Assembly: GCA_030425425.1 (NCBI GenBank) | Contig: JAUIAO010000025.1 | Span: forward strand, 1-64,000 | DNA length: 64,000 nt | From: Bacteroidia bacterium | Lineage (GTDB): Bacteria > Bacteroidota > Bacteroidia > Cytophagales > Cyclobacteriaceae | Reading direction: 5' to 3' | Part shown: one piece after another, positions 1 through 8,085 of the stretch | Layout: each line of letters opens with the position of its first letter | How positions within the stretch are numbered: position 1 is the first letter of the stretch | Notes under the pieces: model-generated | What the model saw: the letters and a program-made list of their open reading frames with translations, nothing else | Database searches by the model: none | What the model was told of the DNA's origin: nothing | Position numbers and translations under genes: made by a program

Positions 1-537
1 CAAACGCTATCTCAGACCAATCTGAAAACGAAGGTTTTGCCAGCAACACCATTGATTTGACGAATGTCTTCACAGATGAAGATGGCGATGTACTGACTTT
101 CACAGCGACAAGTTCAGATGAAAGCGTGGCGACTGTTTCAATCAATGGCTCAACTTTGACTTACACAGAAGTAGCGAATGGAACAACCACCATCACCGTA
201 ACAGCGGATGATAGCAATGGCGGTACAGAGACGGATGATTTCACTTTGACAATCAGTAATGTAAACGACGCGCCTGTTTTGGCAAACGCTATCTCAGACC
301 AATCTGAAAACGAAGGTTTTGCCAGCAACACCATTGATTTGACGAATGTCTTCACAGATGAAGATGGCGATGTACTGACTTTCACAGCGACAAGTTCAGA
401 TGAAAGCGTAGCGACTGTTTCAATCAATGGCTCAACTTTGACTTACACAGAAGTAGAGAATGGAACAACCACCATCACCGTAACAGCGGATGATAGCAAT
501 GGTGGTACAGAGACGGATGATTTCACTTTGACAATTA
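1..537 (+). repeat. Tandem 282-bp coding repeat, nearly identical copies
   Basis: Bases 1-282 and 283-537 carry the same sequence with only a few substitutions, for example gtggcg/gtagcg and gtagcg/gtagag. The period of 282 bases equals 94 codons, so copy number can change without a frameshift. Each copy encodes one Ig/cadherin-like domain. Confidence 0.95.
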
Positions 538-1130
538 TTGATGTGAATGAAGCTCCTATCGTACTGAATGCATTGGCTGATGAGGAGCAGGAGGAAGGAT
601 TTGAAACATTGACTGTAGACCTGAGTGATGTATTTGAGGATGGTGATGGAGATGTTTTGACGTACAACGTTTCGGTGGATGATGAGTCTGTTGTAACAGC
701 ATTTGCGGGAAGCTCTGATCTCACAATTACAGAAGTATCTCCTGGAGAAACGACCATCACAGTTACTGCAGAAGATGGACGTGGGGGATCAGTATCCGAT
801 GCGTTCAATATTACGATCATCAAGGCAGAAGTACCAGCCGAGCCATCTATTCCACAAGGATTTAGTCCGAATGGTGATGGAGTAAATGATCAGTGGGTGG
901 TACCAAACATTGAAAATTATCCAAATAACCGGGTGAATATATTCGATCGTGGCGGTAAGCTGGTTTATTCCACCACAGGTTATAACAACACAGACAATGC
1001 TTTCGAAGGGTTGGCCAATGCATCATCGGCTATTAGCAGATCGAGTGGATTGCCGGACGGAGTGTATTACTATGTGATCGATCTGGGTAATGGAGAGACT
1101 AGAAAAGGAACCATCATAATCAAGCAATAA
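1..1130 (+). CDS. Repeat-rich secreted protein with gliding-motility (type B) C-terminal sorting domain, 5'-truncated by window edge
   Basis: The reading frame is open from base 3 and the true start lies outside the window. What is visible is a series of Ig/cadherin-like repeats of about 94 residues (motifs LTNVFTDEDGDVLTFTA and TTTITVTADDSNGG). Two copies are almost identical in DNA and a third (about 540-820) is divergent. The C-terminus (about 850-1128) has the GFSPNGDGVND motif and the VNIFDRGGKLVYS / GVYYYVIDL pattern of the CHU_C (T9SS type B) domain, known from SprB-like and other type IX cargo. The role is inferred as a cell-surface or secreted adhesin-like protein. The downstream gene, 11 bases away, encodes a PorP/SprF-family protein, the usual partner for secreting type B cargo. 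Function beyond surface display cannot be read from the repeats. Confidence 0.9.
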   Translation, partial: NAISDQSENEGFASNTIDLTNVFTDEDGDVLTFTATSSDESVATVSINGSTLTYTEVANGTTTITVTADDSNGGTETDDFTLTISNVNDAPVLANAISDQSENEGFASNTIDLTNVFTDEDGDVLTFTATSSDESVATVSINGSTLTYTEVENGTTTITVTADDSNGGTETDDFTLTIIDVNEAPIVLNALADEEQEEGFETLTVDLSDVFEDGDGDVLTYNVSVDDESVVTAFAGSSDLTITEVSPGETTITVTAEDGRGGSVSDAFNITIIKAEVPAEPSIPQGFSPNGDGVNDQWVVPNIENYPNNRVNIFDRGGKLVYSTTGYNNTDNAFEGLANASSAISRSSGLPDGVYYYVIDLGNGETRKGTIIIKQ

Positions 1131-1141
1131 CCAAAGGAATC

Positions 1142-2818
1142 ATGAAGACTACAATTAAAATTATCACGACCATTATTGTGTTGATCCAATTCACTTTGGT
1201 TCGAGCACAGCAGCAGCCAAACTATTCACAGAACAAGCAAGCGCAAATGTTCTTCAACCCGGCACATATCGCCACAGTGGAAGGCATTACCGCTCGATTG
1301 CTTGGGCGCTGGCAGTGGGTTGGTTTTGATGGTGCACCTACTACTTATTCAGCTGGATTTGAATACGGGTTGCCACAAAAAAATCTTGGTTTAGGCTTAG
1401 GATTGATCAATGACGAAACTGCAGAATTCCGAAATACATCCATTCAGATATATTCGGCATACAAGCTACAGGTTTCAAAAACAGGGAGTTTATCAATGGG
1501 CTTGACAGGATCGATCAATACGATTTCACAAAAACTCACCGAAACCTTTGTTTTAGAACAGGAGAATCTATTCTCGACAGATTTGCAGGAGACAAATGCC
1601 AATTTTGGGGTAGGCTTTCATTTTCAGGAAAAGAATTGGTGGGCGGGTGTATCGATGCCTTATATTCTCAATCAATCTTTTGAAGACAATACTGTCAAGT
1701 TTTTCGATCAGAGACGTCACTACTATTTGCAGGGAGGATATCGCTTCAGCGTGAGCCCGAAAGTGGATTTGGAGCCGACAGTTCTGACCAAATTGGTATC
1801 TGGAGGGATTCCTGATTTTAATGTGACCACCATTGCCTGGTATGATGACAAAATAGGAGGTGGTATCGGTTATCGGAATCAGGAATCAGTGAATTTTATA
1901 CTTCAGACGAAAGTGAACGATGGATTAATGATAGGATATGCTGTTGACATGATAGTGGATAAGGATTTGAGCCAGCTGGCCAACTCATCTCATGAAGTAG
2001 CGTTGGTTTTCAGAAGTCTGGGGGCGACCAAAAACAAAGACACTGATGGTGATGGTGTTAAAGACAAAGAAGATGAATGTCCTGAGACGTTTGGTCCTGC
2101 ATCAAACAATGGATGTCCTTATCCGGATACGGATGGTGATGGAGTGATCGACAAGAATGATGATTGCCCAGGTTTGGCTGGCTCACCGGAATTGGGAGGT
2201 TGTCCTGATTCGGATGGCGATGGGATCAAAGACTCAGAAGACAGCTGTCCGAATGAAAAAGGATCAGCCAGAAACAATGGCTGTCCTGATAGTGATGGCG
2301 ATGGGATTATCGATGCAGAGGATAAGTGTCCGAACGTGGCGGGACTAGAACAGTTTGGCGGCTGTCCAGATACGGATGGTGACGGTGTTCAGGATAAGCT
2401 GGACAAATGCCCGGATGTAAAGGGGACATTAGAAAACTTAGGTTGTCCGGAAGTTTCTGAAGCGTCCAAAGAGGTACTCTCAGCAGCGGTTTCGGGTGTT
2501 CAGTTCCAGTCTGGGAAAGATATTTTGACCAGTGAATCCTCTAAAGTTCTGGATCGGGTAGTGGAAGTGATGGTCAATAACCCATCCTACAAGCTGGAGA
2601 TTTCGGGCTATACTGATAGCTCAGGAGATGATCAGAAAAACCTCGAATTATCCAGAAAACGAGCAAAGAGTGTACTGGAATATTTGGTAGAAAAAGGAAT
2701 TTCGAGAGAGCGATTATTTTCAGAAGGATTTGGAGAGGTCAACCCTGTAGCTGATAACAGTACAGCGGCAGGAAGAGCCAAAAACAGAAGGGTAGAGTTT
2801 GAGTTGAAATTGAAATAA
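1142..2818 (+). CDS. PorP/SprF-family type IX secretion protein fused to TSP3 repeats and an OmpA domain
   Basis: 558 residues. Residues 1-22 form a signal peptide ending at RAQQ. Residues about 24-295 match the PorP/SprF family (YSQNKQAQMFFNPAHIA, then beta-barrel-like strands). From about residue 300 to 438 there are five calcium-binding TSP3-type repeats (D-T/S-D-G-D-G-x-x-D ... C-P). The last 105 residues form an OmpA/MotB peptidoglycan-binding domain (ISGYTDSSG, LSRKRAKSVLEYL, AKNRRVEFEL). Known for the family: SprF is needed to export SprB, and SprF-like genes commonly sit next to type B cargo genes, as here. The fusion suggests an outer-membrane secretion or anchoring partner that also grips the cell wall, which is inference. 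A strong terminator follows, so this probably ends the transcript. Confidence 0.92.
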   Translation: MKTTIKIITTIIVLIQFTLVRAQQQPNYSQNKQAQMFFNPAHIATVEGITARLLGRWQWVGFDGAPTTYSAGFEYGLPQKNLGLGLGLINDETAEFRNTSIQIYSAYKLQVSKTGSLSMGLTGSINTISQKLTETFVLEQENLFSTDLQETNANFGVGFHFQEKNWWAGVSMPYILNQSFEDNTVKFFDQRRHYYLQGGYRFSVSPKVDLEPTVLTKLVSGGIPDFNVTTIAWYDDKIGGGIGYRNQESVNFILQTKVNDGLMIGYAVDMIVDKDLSQLANSSHEVALVFRSLGATKNKDTDGDGVKDKEDECPETFGPASNNGCPYPDTDGDGVIDKNDDCPGLAGSPELGGCPDSDGDGIKDSEDSCPNEKGSARNNGCPDSDGDGIIDAEDKCPNVAGLEQFGGCPDTDGDGVQDKLDKCPDVKGTLENLGCPEVSEASKEVLSAAVSGVQFQSGKDILTSESSKVLDRVVEVMVNNPSYKLEISGYTDSSGDDQKNLELSRKRAKSVLEYLVEKGISRERLFSEGFGEVNPVADNSTAAGRAKNRRVEFELKLK

Positions 2819-2840
2819 AAACAGCGATTATTTGAGATAC

Positions 2841-2876
2841 AAAAACCTGTAGTCCCGAAGATTACAGGTTTTTTTC
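2841..2876. terminator. Bidirectional rho-independent terminator
   Basis: An 11-bp stem (aaaaacctgta / tacaggttttt) with an 11-base loop has A and T tracts on both sides. It lies between the convergent PorP/SprF gene and the symporter gene and can serve both. Confidence 0.9.
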
Positions 2877-2892
2877 TTTGGTAATGATGTAT

Positions 2893-3894
2893 TTAATCTG
2901 TGCTATCCTTCACCGGCTTACCTCTCCACCAGGTGGCGAGGCTGGATCCTGTGATGTTCATGAATGGACCAAACACGGCAGGAGCCAGGCCCATAGTGGC
3001 GACTCTGCCCATTTCAAGTGCAATGCCTGAAGCCAGGCCTGAATTCTGCATGCCCACCTCTATGGCTATTGTTCTGGATGATTTTTGATCCATGCCGAGC
3101 ATTCTGCTAATCCAGTAACCTAGCGTATAACCTGTCAGGTTGTGGATCATCACCACGACTATCAAGATCAACCCAATTTCTTTCAAAGATTGATGACCAG
3201 CCGCAGTTATTACGGTAATAATAATGGCAATGCCTGCCATGGAAATCTTTGGCAATGCCTTGTCCAGACACGGGAATTTTCCGTGCCAAAAATGATTGAA
3301 AAGTAGCCCGGCACTAATTGGAAGCAAAACGATTTTTGAAATACTAATCAGCATTGCCACAAAATCGATAGGGACGAGCTGATCCGCAAGAATTTTCATC
3401 AGAAATGGGGTCATGATTGGAGCCAGTATAGTAGCTACAGCTGTGAGAGTGAGTGATAGTGCCAGATTGGCACCGGAAATATATGCCATCACATTAGATG
3501 CCAGCCCACTTGGCGAGCAACCAACCAGTATAACTCCCGCTGCAATTTCTGGAGGTAGACCTCCTACTGAAACGAGACCATATCCTACTAACGGCATAAT
3601 CGTAAATTGTAATAAGAGACCAATAAAAACTCCTTTTGGCATTCTGATTACATTCACAAAATCACGAAAACTCATGGCTGTTCCCATCCCAAACATGATA
3701 ATGATCAATAGGGGAATGATTAACGATTTGGTTTGGAATGATCCTATTGCAATGAAAATCTCAGGGAAAGACATGGCAGCCGTCACCGCAGCGAAAATCA
3801 GTAAAGTGAATGCAAATCCGCTTGTATGCTCATTTTTTGCAGAAATTATGGCCAGTATTAGGAATAATCCAATTAGTGAGATGTTCAAAATCAT
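2893..3894 (-). CDS. Bile acid:sodium symporter (SBF/BASS) family transporter
   Basis: About 333 residues with 9-10 hydrophobic segments. The family signature around VILVGCSPSGLASNVMAYIS (middle of the protein) and the late EVGMQNSGLASGIAL segment match the two crossover regions of BASS/SBF transporters that hold the sodium sites. It acts in the inner membrane as a sodium-coupled carrier of an organic anion. The substrate cannot be told from the sequence; bacterial members move bile acids, pantoate, pyruvate-like acids and others. An ATG start at 3894 is chosen over a TTG three codons upstream. It is transcribed divergently from the unknown gene at 4052, sharing a 150-base promoter region with nested inverted repeats. 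Confidence 0.9.
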   Translation of the reverse strand: MILNISLIGLFLILAIISAKNEHTSGFAFTLLIFAAVTAAMSFPEIFIAIGSFQTKSLIIPLLIIIMFGMGTAMSFRDFVNVIRMPKGVFIGLLLQFTIMPLVGYGLVSVGGLPPEIAAGVILVGCSPSGLASNVMAYISGANLALSLTLTAVATILAPIMTPFLMKILADQLVPIDFVAMLISISKIVLLPISAGLLFNHFWHGKFPCLDKALPKISMAGIAIIITVITAAGHQSLKEIGLILIVVVMIHNLTGYTLGYWISRMLGMDQKSSRTIAIEVGMQNSGLASGIALEMGRVATMGLAPAVFGPFMNITGSSLATWWRGKPVKDSTD

Positions 3895-3945
3895 TGAAAG
3901 CAAATTTTCAATGAAGATATACTAAGGTCATTTATTTCACCAAAA

Positions 3946-4008
3946 AAAATGATCATGACAATTCAAATTACAAGTTGTGACAGAATATGTCATGAACTTG
4001 ATCATTTT
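3946..4008. promoter_or_regulatory. Divergent promoter region with nested inverted repeats
   Basis: Outer arms aaaatgatca (3946-3955) and tgatcatttt (3999-4008) are perfect reverse complements. Inside lie catgaca (3954-3960) with tgtcatg (3988-3994), and tgaca-N5-tgtca (3978-3992). The element sits between the divergent symporter and the gene at 4052 and could be an operator for either. No regulator is identified. Confidence 0.4.
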
Positions 4009-4051
4009 AGAAGAAATTTTATTAGAACACATTTGTTGAAATTTATAACAA

Positions 4052-5761
4052 ATGAATTCATATCAGCACACCTTTCATATTCCCGTAATGGGACTAAGCT
4101 ATACCGTAGATACTCCGATCAAGATTGCGAAGTATGGTATTACTTCCGTAGTTTCTATTGTTCAGGATGAACTAGTAGAGCGTGCGAGAAAGTATTATTC
4201 CTCATTGAATAATCTTCCTTTTACACCTATTTCTAAAAAAGATCCAGAATACAGAAGTAAGAGGATAACGGCTTACCTTAATTTGTCCAATGAATTGGTC
4301 AAACGAGATTTTGAAGCATTAAAAAATGATCCTGAGGAGTTAACAAAGTATGCGAGAATGCTTCCTGGAAATGTAACCTTAGAAGAACTCAGGGCTAATT
4401 TGGATCAATTAAAGCCGGGGAAAATTGATGTAAATATCATGACGAAGCTGGATCGTCAGCCTTCTGAAAATGATGACATGCTCACAGAAGCTAGCTCAGC
4501 GGTGAAGGGATTTGCAGATAGTGATTTGGAAGCATCCATTGTTTTGTCAGCTGGATTAAACCCACGGCTTTTCTCTTTCATGGAAAACCTGGAGGATTTT
4601 TTCCCTGATGGAAATGGACAGATTAAAAAGAAAATTGTTTTGAAGGTAAGCGATTATCGATCTTCTTTGATTCAGGGAAAAATGCTGGCGAAAAAGGGAC
4701 TATGGGTTTCTGAGTATCGCATAGAGTCTGGCCTCAACTGTGGAGGACATACTTTCGCTACAGATGGCTTGCTGATGGGGCCAATCCTGGAGGAATTCAA
4801 AAAAGAAAGAGATAACCTATTTAAAGAACAAGAAACCATCTGCCGTGAGGCCTGGGAACGAATGGATAAATTACCAGCCAAAGGTCTGGAACTATTAGTA
4901 ACTGTACAGGGAGGAATTGGTACATCTGCGGAACGCGAAATGCTGGAGGAAATGTATGATGTACATGCTACGGGCTGGGGGAGTCCATTTTTGTTGGTGC
5001 CAGAAGCTACCTCTATAGACGACCAAACCCTGAAGGAATTATCAGATGCTGGTGAAGATGATATATATAACAGTGGCGTTTCTCCACTGGGAGTGTCATT
5101 CAATACCATCAGAAATAATTCAGCTGATCAATGGAGAAAACAAAATATTGAAAACGGCAAACCAGGGTTTACTTGTCATCAGAAACATTTGGCCCTCGAT
5201 AATTCGGTAGAGAAAACTGGAATCTGCACCGCATCAGTTAAATATCAAAAGCGAAAAATTGAGGAGTTGAAATCCCAAAACCTTGATCCGGAAACATATC
5301 AAAAAGCGTTTGATAAAATCGTAGAAAAAGAATGCTTATGCGATGGTTTGTCTAATTCGTTTTATAAAAAATTCAACCTCTCTGCTCGTGCTCAGAATGA
5401 GGGAGTGAGTGTTTGTCCCGGACCAAACCTGGCATATTTTGACAGAACTTATTCTCTGGAAGAAATGGTGGGTCATATCTATGGTAAAAACAATGTAGTG
5501 GAGATGGAACGTCCACATCTTTTTATCAAGGAGCTAGGCTTGTATGTGGAGCACTTTGAGAAATTGCATGCAGAAGCTGACGATTCTCCGAAAACCGCCA
5601 GACAGCTTAAGAAATTTGAGGCTAATCTTTTGGCTGGAATCAAATATTATGAGGATATAGCTTCAGAAATCTGTGCAGGCGAATTACAAAAGTTTAAGGA
5701 TAGCCTGAATGAATTCAAGATTCGGGTACAACCTGAAGAACTAATTACAGAAACGGTCTAG
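4052..5761 (+). CDS. Conserved Bacteroidota protein of unknown function with clustered cysteines
   Basis: 569 residues, no signal peptide or membrane segment, so probably cytoplasmic. From memory the family is widespread in Bacteroidota but uncharacterised; its N-terminus (HIPVMGLSYTVDTPIKIAKYG), ESGLNCGGHTFATDG and GWGSPFLLVPEAT blocks are the recognisable ones. Gly-rich pieces such as VTVQGGIGTSAE loosely recall TIM-barrel flavin oxidoreductases of the nitronate-monooxygenase type, but no family motif is certain. Cysteines at residues 230, 375, 392, 428, 430 (CxC) and 455 could bind a metal or Fe-S cluster or form a redox relay; this is inference. The last four bases overlap the convergent oxyR gene, which makes an oxidative-stress link worth testing. 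No function is assigned. Confidence 0.85.
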   Translation: MNSYQHTFHIPVMGLSYTVDTPIKIAKYGITSVVSIVQDELVERARKYYSSLNNLPFTPISKKDPEYRSKRITAYLNLSNELVKRDFEALKNDPEELTKYARMLPGNVTLEELRANLDQLKPGKIDVNIMTKLDRQPSENDDMLTEASSAVKGFADSDLEASIVLSAGLNPRLFSFMENLEDFFPDGNGQIKKKIVLKVSDYRSSLIQGKMLAKKGLWVSEYRIESGLNCGGHTFATDGLLMGPILEEFKKERDNLFKEQETICREAWERMDKLPAKGLELLVTVQGGIGTSAEREMLEEMYDVHATGWGSPFLLVPEATSIDDQTLKELSDAGEDDIYNSGVSPLGVSFNTIRNNSADQWRKQNIENGKPGFTCHQKHLALDNSVEKTGICTASVKYQKRKIEELKSQNLDPETYQKAFDKIVEKECLCDGLSNSFYKKFNLSARAQNEGVSVCPGPNLAYFDRTYSLEEMVGHIYGKNNVVEMERPHLFIKELGLYVEHFEKLHAEADDSPKTARQLKKFEANLLAGIKYYEDIASEICAGELQKFKDSLNEFKIRVQPEELITETV

Positions 5762-6702
5762 TCCATCATGATATGTGGGTCTACCACGTCATAATCTTCA
5801 TTATTTAGCATATGGTGAGGTATGTTTTGCTTGATGTATGATTCGAGTAATTCCACATATCTCACCTTATCATAATTTGGTGTTAGGATCATTCCGATTT
5901 CCCTGGCTTTTGGTTTTCCAGCTATGATCTTGAGGTTTTCTTCCTGATACTCGTTGAGGCTAAGAGTTGTTAATTCTGGCAAAATTGTCAGCCCACCACG
6001 TGCATCTACAATTCTGATCAGGGCATCTATACTGTTACTTTGATAGACGAATTTTTTGCCTTCTCTGATAGATTTTAGATCACAAAAATCACTTACCTGA
6101 TCACGGAAACAGTTCCCTTCATCCAATAGCCAAAGCATGTCCTGATCAATGTCTTCTACATGCACCTCTTGAGAATTAAAATTCTCCGATTGAGAAGCAT
6201 AAATGTAAAATCGTTCATAAAACAAAGGAATGGTTTGGATACCGTAGATATTGACGGGAGTACTAATGATTCCTAGATCGATATCTCCATTTCTGACACT
6301 ATTCACACATTTTTCTGTGATCAGCTCTTTAAATATCAGCTTCAGTTTTGGATAATCCGTCTGCATAGACTTGCTGAAAAGGGGAACCAAAAAAGGTGCG
6401 AGCGTAGGTATGATGCCAATTGTCAAGGTGCCACTGAAGTCTTCTTTTAGGTTTTCCACAAAACCCTCCAATTGTTTTACATGATTGAGGATTTCCTGTG
6501 CTCGGATCAGAAAAAGCTCTCCATCCTTGGTGACTACCAGTGGCGAATTGGTCCTATTGAAAAGCTTCACACCAATACTTTCTTCCAGTTTCTGGATTTG
6601 AATGCTTAAAGCAGGTTGACTAATTCCCAAATGGTCCGCAGCCTTTTTGAAATTTTGAAATTTCTTTAAAGCCAGAGCATATTGCAATTGATTGAAGGTC
6701 AT
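5758..6702 (-). CDS. oxyR: OxyR-type LysR-family peroxide-sensing regulator
   Basis: 314 residues from the ATG at 6702. An upstream in-frame ATG at 6747 would add 15 residues that do not look like a LysR N-terminus, whereas MTFNQLQYALALKKFQNF is typical. The winged helix-turn-helix spans residues 1-60 (AADHLGISQPALSIQIQKLE), followed by a LysR effector domain. The segment EGNCFRDQVSDFC holds two cysteines nine residues apart (C198 and C207), matching the spacing of the redox pair C199/C208 of E. coli OxyR. This strongly supports peroxide sensing by disulfide formation. The gene converges with and overlaps the unknown gene at 4052 by four bases. No catalase or dps gene lies in the window. Confidence 0.93.
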   Translation of the reverse strand: MTFNQLQYALALKKFQNFKKAADHLGISQPALSIQIQKLEESIGVKLFNRTNSPLVVTKDGELFLIRAQEILNHVKQLEGFVENLKEDFSGTLTIGIIPTLAPFLVPLFSKSMQTDYPKLKLIFKELITEKCVNSVRNGDIDLGIISTPVNIYGIQTIPLFYERFYIYASQSENFNSQEVHVEDIDQDMLWLLDEGNCFRDQVSDFCDLKSIREGKKFVYQSNSIDALIRIVDARGGLTILPELTTLSLNEYQEENLKIIAGKPKAREIGMILTPNYDKVRYVELLESYIKQNIPHHMLNNEDYDVVDPHIMMD

Positions 6703-6786
6703 ACGTGAAAAAACTAATCTGAATAATAACTGATCGAATATAGTCAATGAATCTCATCCCGGAAATAGTGGAGCGTAAAATCAAAA

Positions 6787-6815
6787 AAGCTCCGAATATT
6801 TTACATCCGGAGCTT
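6787..6815 (-). terminator. Rho-independent terminator for the 183-residue membrane protein
   Basis: On the minus strand the stem aagctccg / cggagctt is followed by a run of six T. It lies just past the stop of the gene ending at 6843 and upstream of oxyR, separating the two. Confidence 0.85.
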
Positions 6816-6842
6816 CTATGCTTTGATTCTATCTGATGCAAT

Positions 6843-7394
6843 TCAGGTAGTAATTCTAAACCCTTTTTTCAGTTGATTGGCAAAGCTTTCATAGAAGATG
6901 CCACCCACTTCAAAGCTTCGAAGTTTGAGCAGTTGCTCCATTTTGGATAACAGTCTGGATAGCTGATTTTCTTCGTTGCTCATTTCTGTGAGCAGCTGCC
7001 AGTGTGTACTGTTGATCAGTTCGCTATTGTCCAGATATAAGATATTCTCGGTATCAATCGAAATTTTGATTAGGTCATCCTCAGTATATTTCGCTAGGCA
7101 CATATTCAGTTCAGATTCAATGTCCTGTCTTGTCTTTTTAAAGGATGTATAAAGTTTCGCCCAGATATAGAAGTAATAACATCCAAATAAGAAGGAAGTC
7201 ATACCAATGGGGACAAGATTGAATTGGACGGAACTGGAAAGTATGAATAATACTCCACCGATTCCAAAGGTGAAACTCTTAATGATTCCAAGGAGATGTT
7301 TCTTTCTGAAAGAATCTGCTCCACGATCGATCTGTTTTGCATAAAACCGCTCAAATTCACGAGGGCTTAGCTCAAGCTGTGTTGTTTTGATCAT
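6843..7394 (-). CDS. Hypothetical membrane protein (two transmembrane helices)
   Basis: 183 residues. A short basic cytoplasmic N-terminus (about 45 residues) is followed by two adjacent hydrophobic helices (about 42-60 and 62-82) and a soluble C-terminal half. The plan resembles YcxB-like proteins of Gram-positive bacteria, but the similarity is only architectural and I do not assign a family. It stands alone between terminator-flanked or spaced neighbours. Function unknown. Confidence 0.7.
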   Translation of the reverse strand: MIKTTQLELSPREFERFYAKQIDRGADSFRKKHLLGIIKSFTFGIGGVLFILSSSVQFNLVPIGMTSFLFGCYYFYIWAKLYTSFKKTRQDIESELNMCLAKYTEDDLIKISIDTENILYLDNSELINSTHWQLLTEMSNEENQLSRLLSKMEQLLKLRSFEVGGIFYESFANQLKKGFRITT

Positions 7395-7495
7395 GTCTAA
7401 AATGTAAGGCTGTTGACTGGTGAATTTAAAGAATTTTTATATCAGTCTCAATAATTTTTGGTAGACATCTCTATCCTCCTGAAAATCAGAATGGT

Positions 7496-8026
7496 TTAGC
7501 CTTTACTTTCACCTGTAAATCCTTCCTGTTTGCTGGTGAAAAGTACATTGAAGGAGGTTAGGCTGCCGTATATTTTAGTAATGTATTGTTGTAAATTTAC
7601 TTTTTCCTGATCTGAGAGATCGGAGCTATTGATACGTTGCTCCATTACTCTGAGCCTGTCTCTTACCATTACTATTTTATGAAAAAATGTTTCGATAGGT
7701 AATTCGTAAGATTTCAATTCTGGATTGCCAGGCTGAAAAATAATTTTACCATCTTCCCATTTGTGATGCATGTCTTCTGTCGATACTTCATCAGCAATCC
7801 TACCTATGATTTTTTCAAGTGACCGTTCTACATCTGCAAGGCTTACTAGTCCATTGATAGGTTCTGCTGCTTCCAATACTTCCAGTTCATCATCAGCATA
7901 AAGTAAGCCGATTTCACGCACTCCATGATTAACGAAAGTGATGATCAACGATTCTGACGTAACTTGTACTACTACGCCAACACCCAATTCTTCGTGACGT
8001 ACTCTTGAGCCTATACCGATGTTCAT
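7496..8026 (-). CDS. Conserved hypothetical protein with CarD/KOW-like N-terminus
   Basis: 176 residues, no signal peptide. The first 55 residues (GSRVRHEELGVGVVVQVTSESLIITFVNHGVREI) resemble the SH3-like beta-barrel found in CarD, UvrD-tail and KOW domains, which bind RNA polymerase or RNA. The rest is charged and helical. Similar short proteins occur in many Bacteroidota genomes without a known role, as far as I recall. A nucleic-acid or polymerase interaction is only a guess from the fold pattern. An imperfect promoter element (tatatttc) lies upstream on the minus strand. Confidence 0.7.
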   Translation of the reverse strand: MNIGIGSRVRHEELGVGVVVQVTSESLIITFVNHGVREIGLLYADDELEVLEAAEPINGLVSLADVERSLEKIIGRIADEVSTEDMHHKWEDGKIIFQPGNPELKSYELPIETFFHKIVMVRDRLRVMEQRINSSDLSDQEKVNLQQYITKIYGSLTSFNVLFTSKQEGFTGESKG

Positions 8027-8085
8027 ATTGTTTTTATTTTAAGTGTACAGAGCGAAATATAGTTAGGAAATTTAATTTGAAATAA

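Noticed and set aside
161-823. Two minus-strand frames opposite the first gene's repeats
   Set aside because: They mirror the repeated Ig-like domains on the plus strand, have Ser/Val-rich low-information sequence and no start context. They are shadows of the real coding strand.
3413-3925. A 170-codon plus-strand frame opposite the symporter gene
   Set aside because: The minus-strand frame has clear BASS-family motifs and membrane helices; the opposite frame has no recognisable domain.
6702-6747. Longer OxyR N-terminus from the ATG at 6747
   Set aside because: The extra 15 residues do not belong to the LysR fold, while the ATG at 6702 gives the canonical start.
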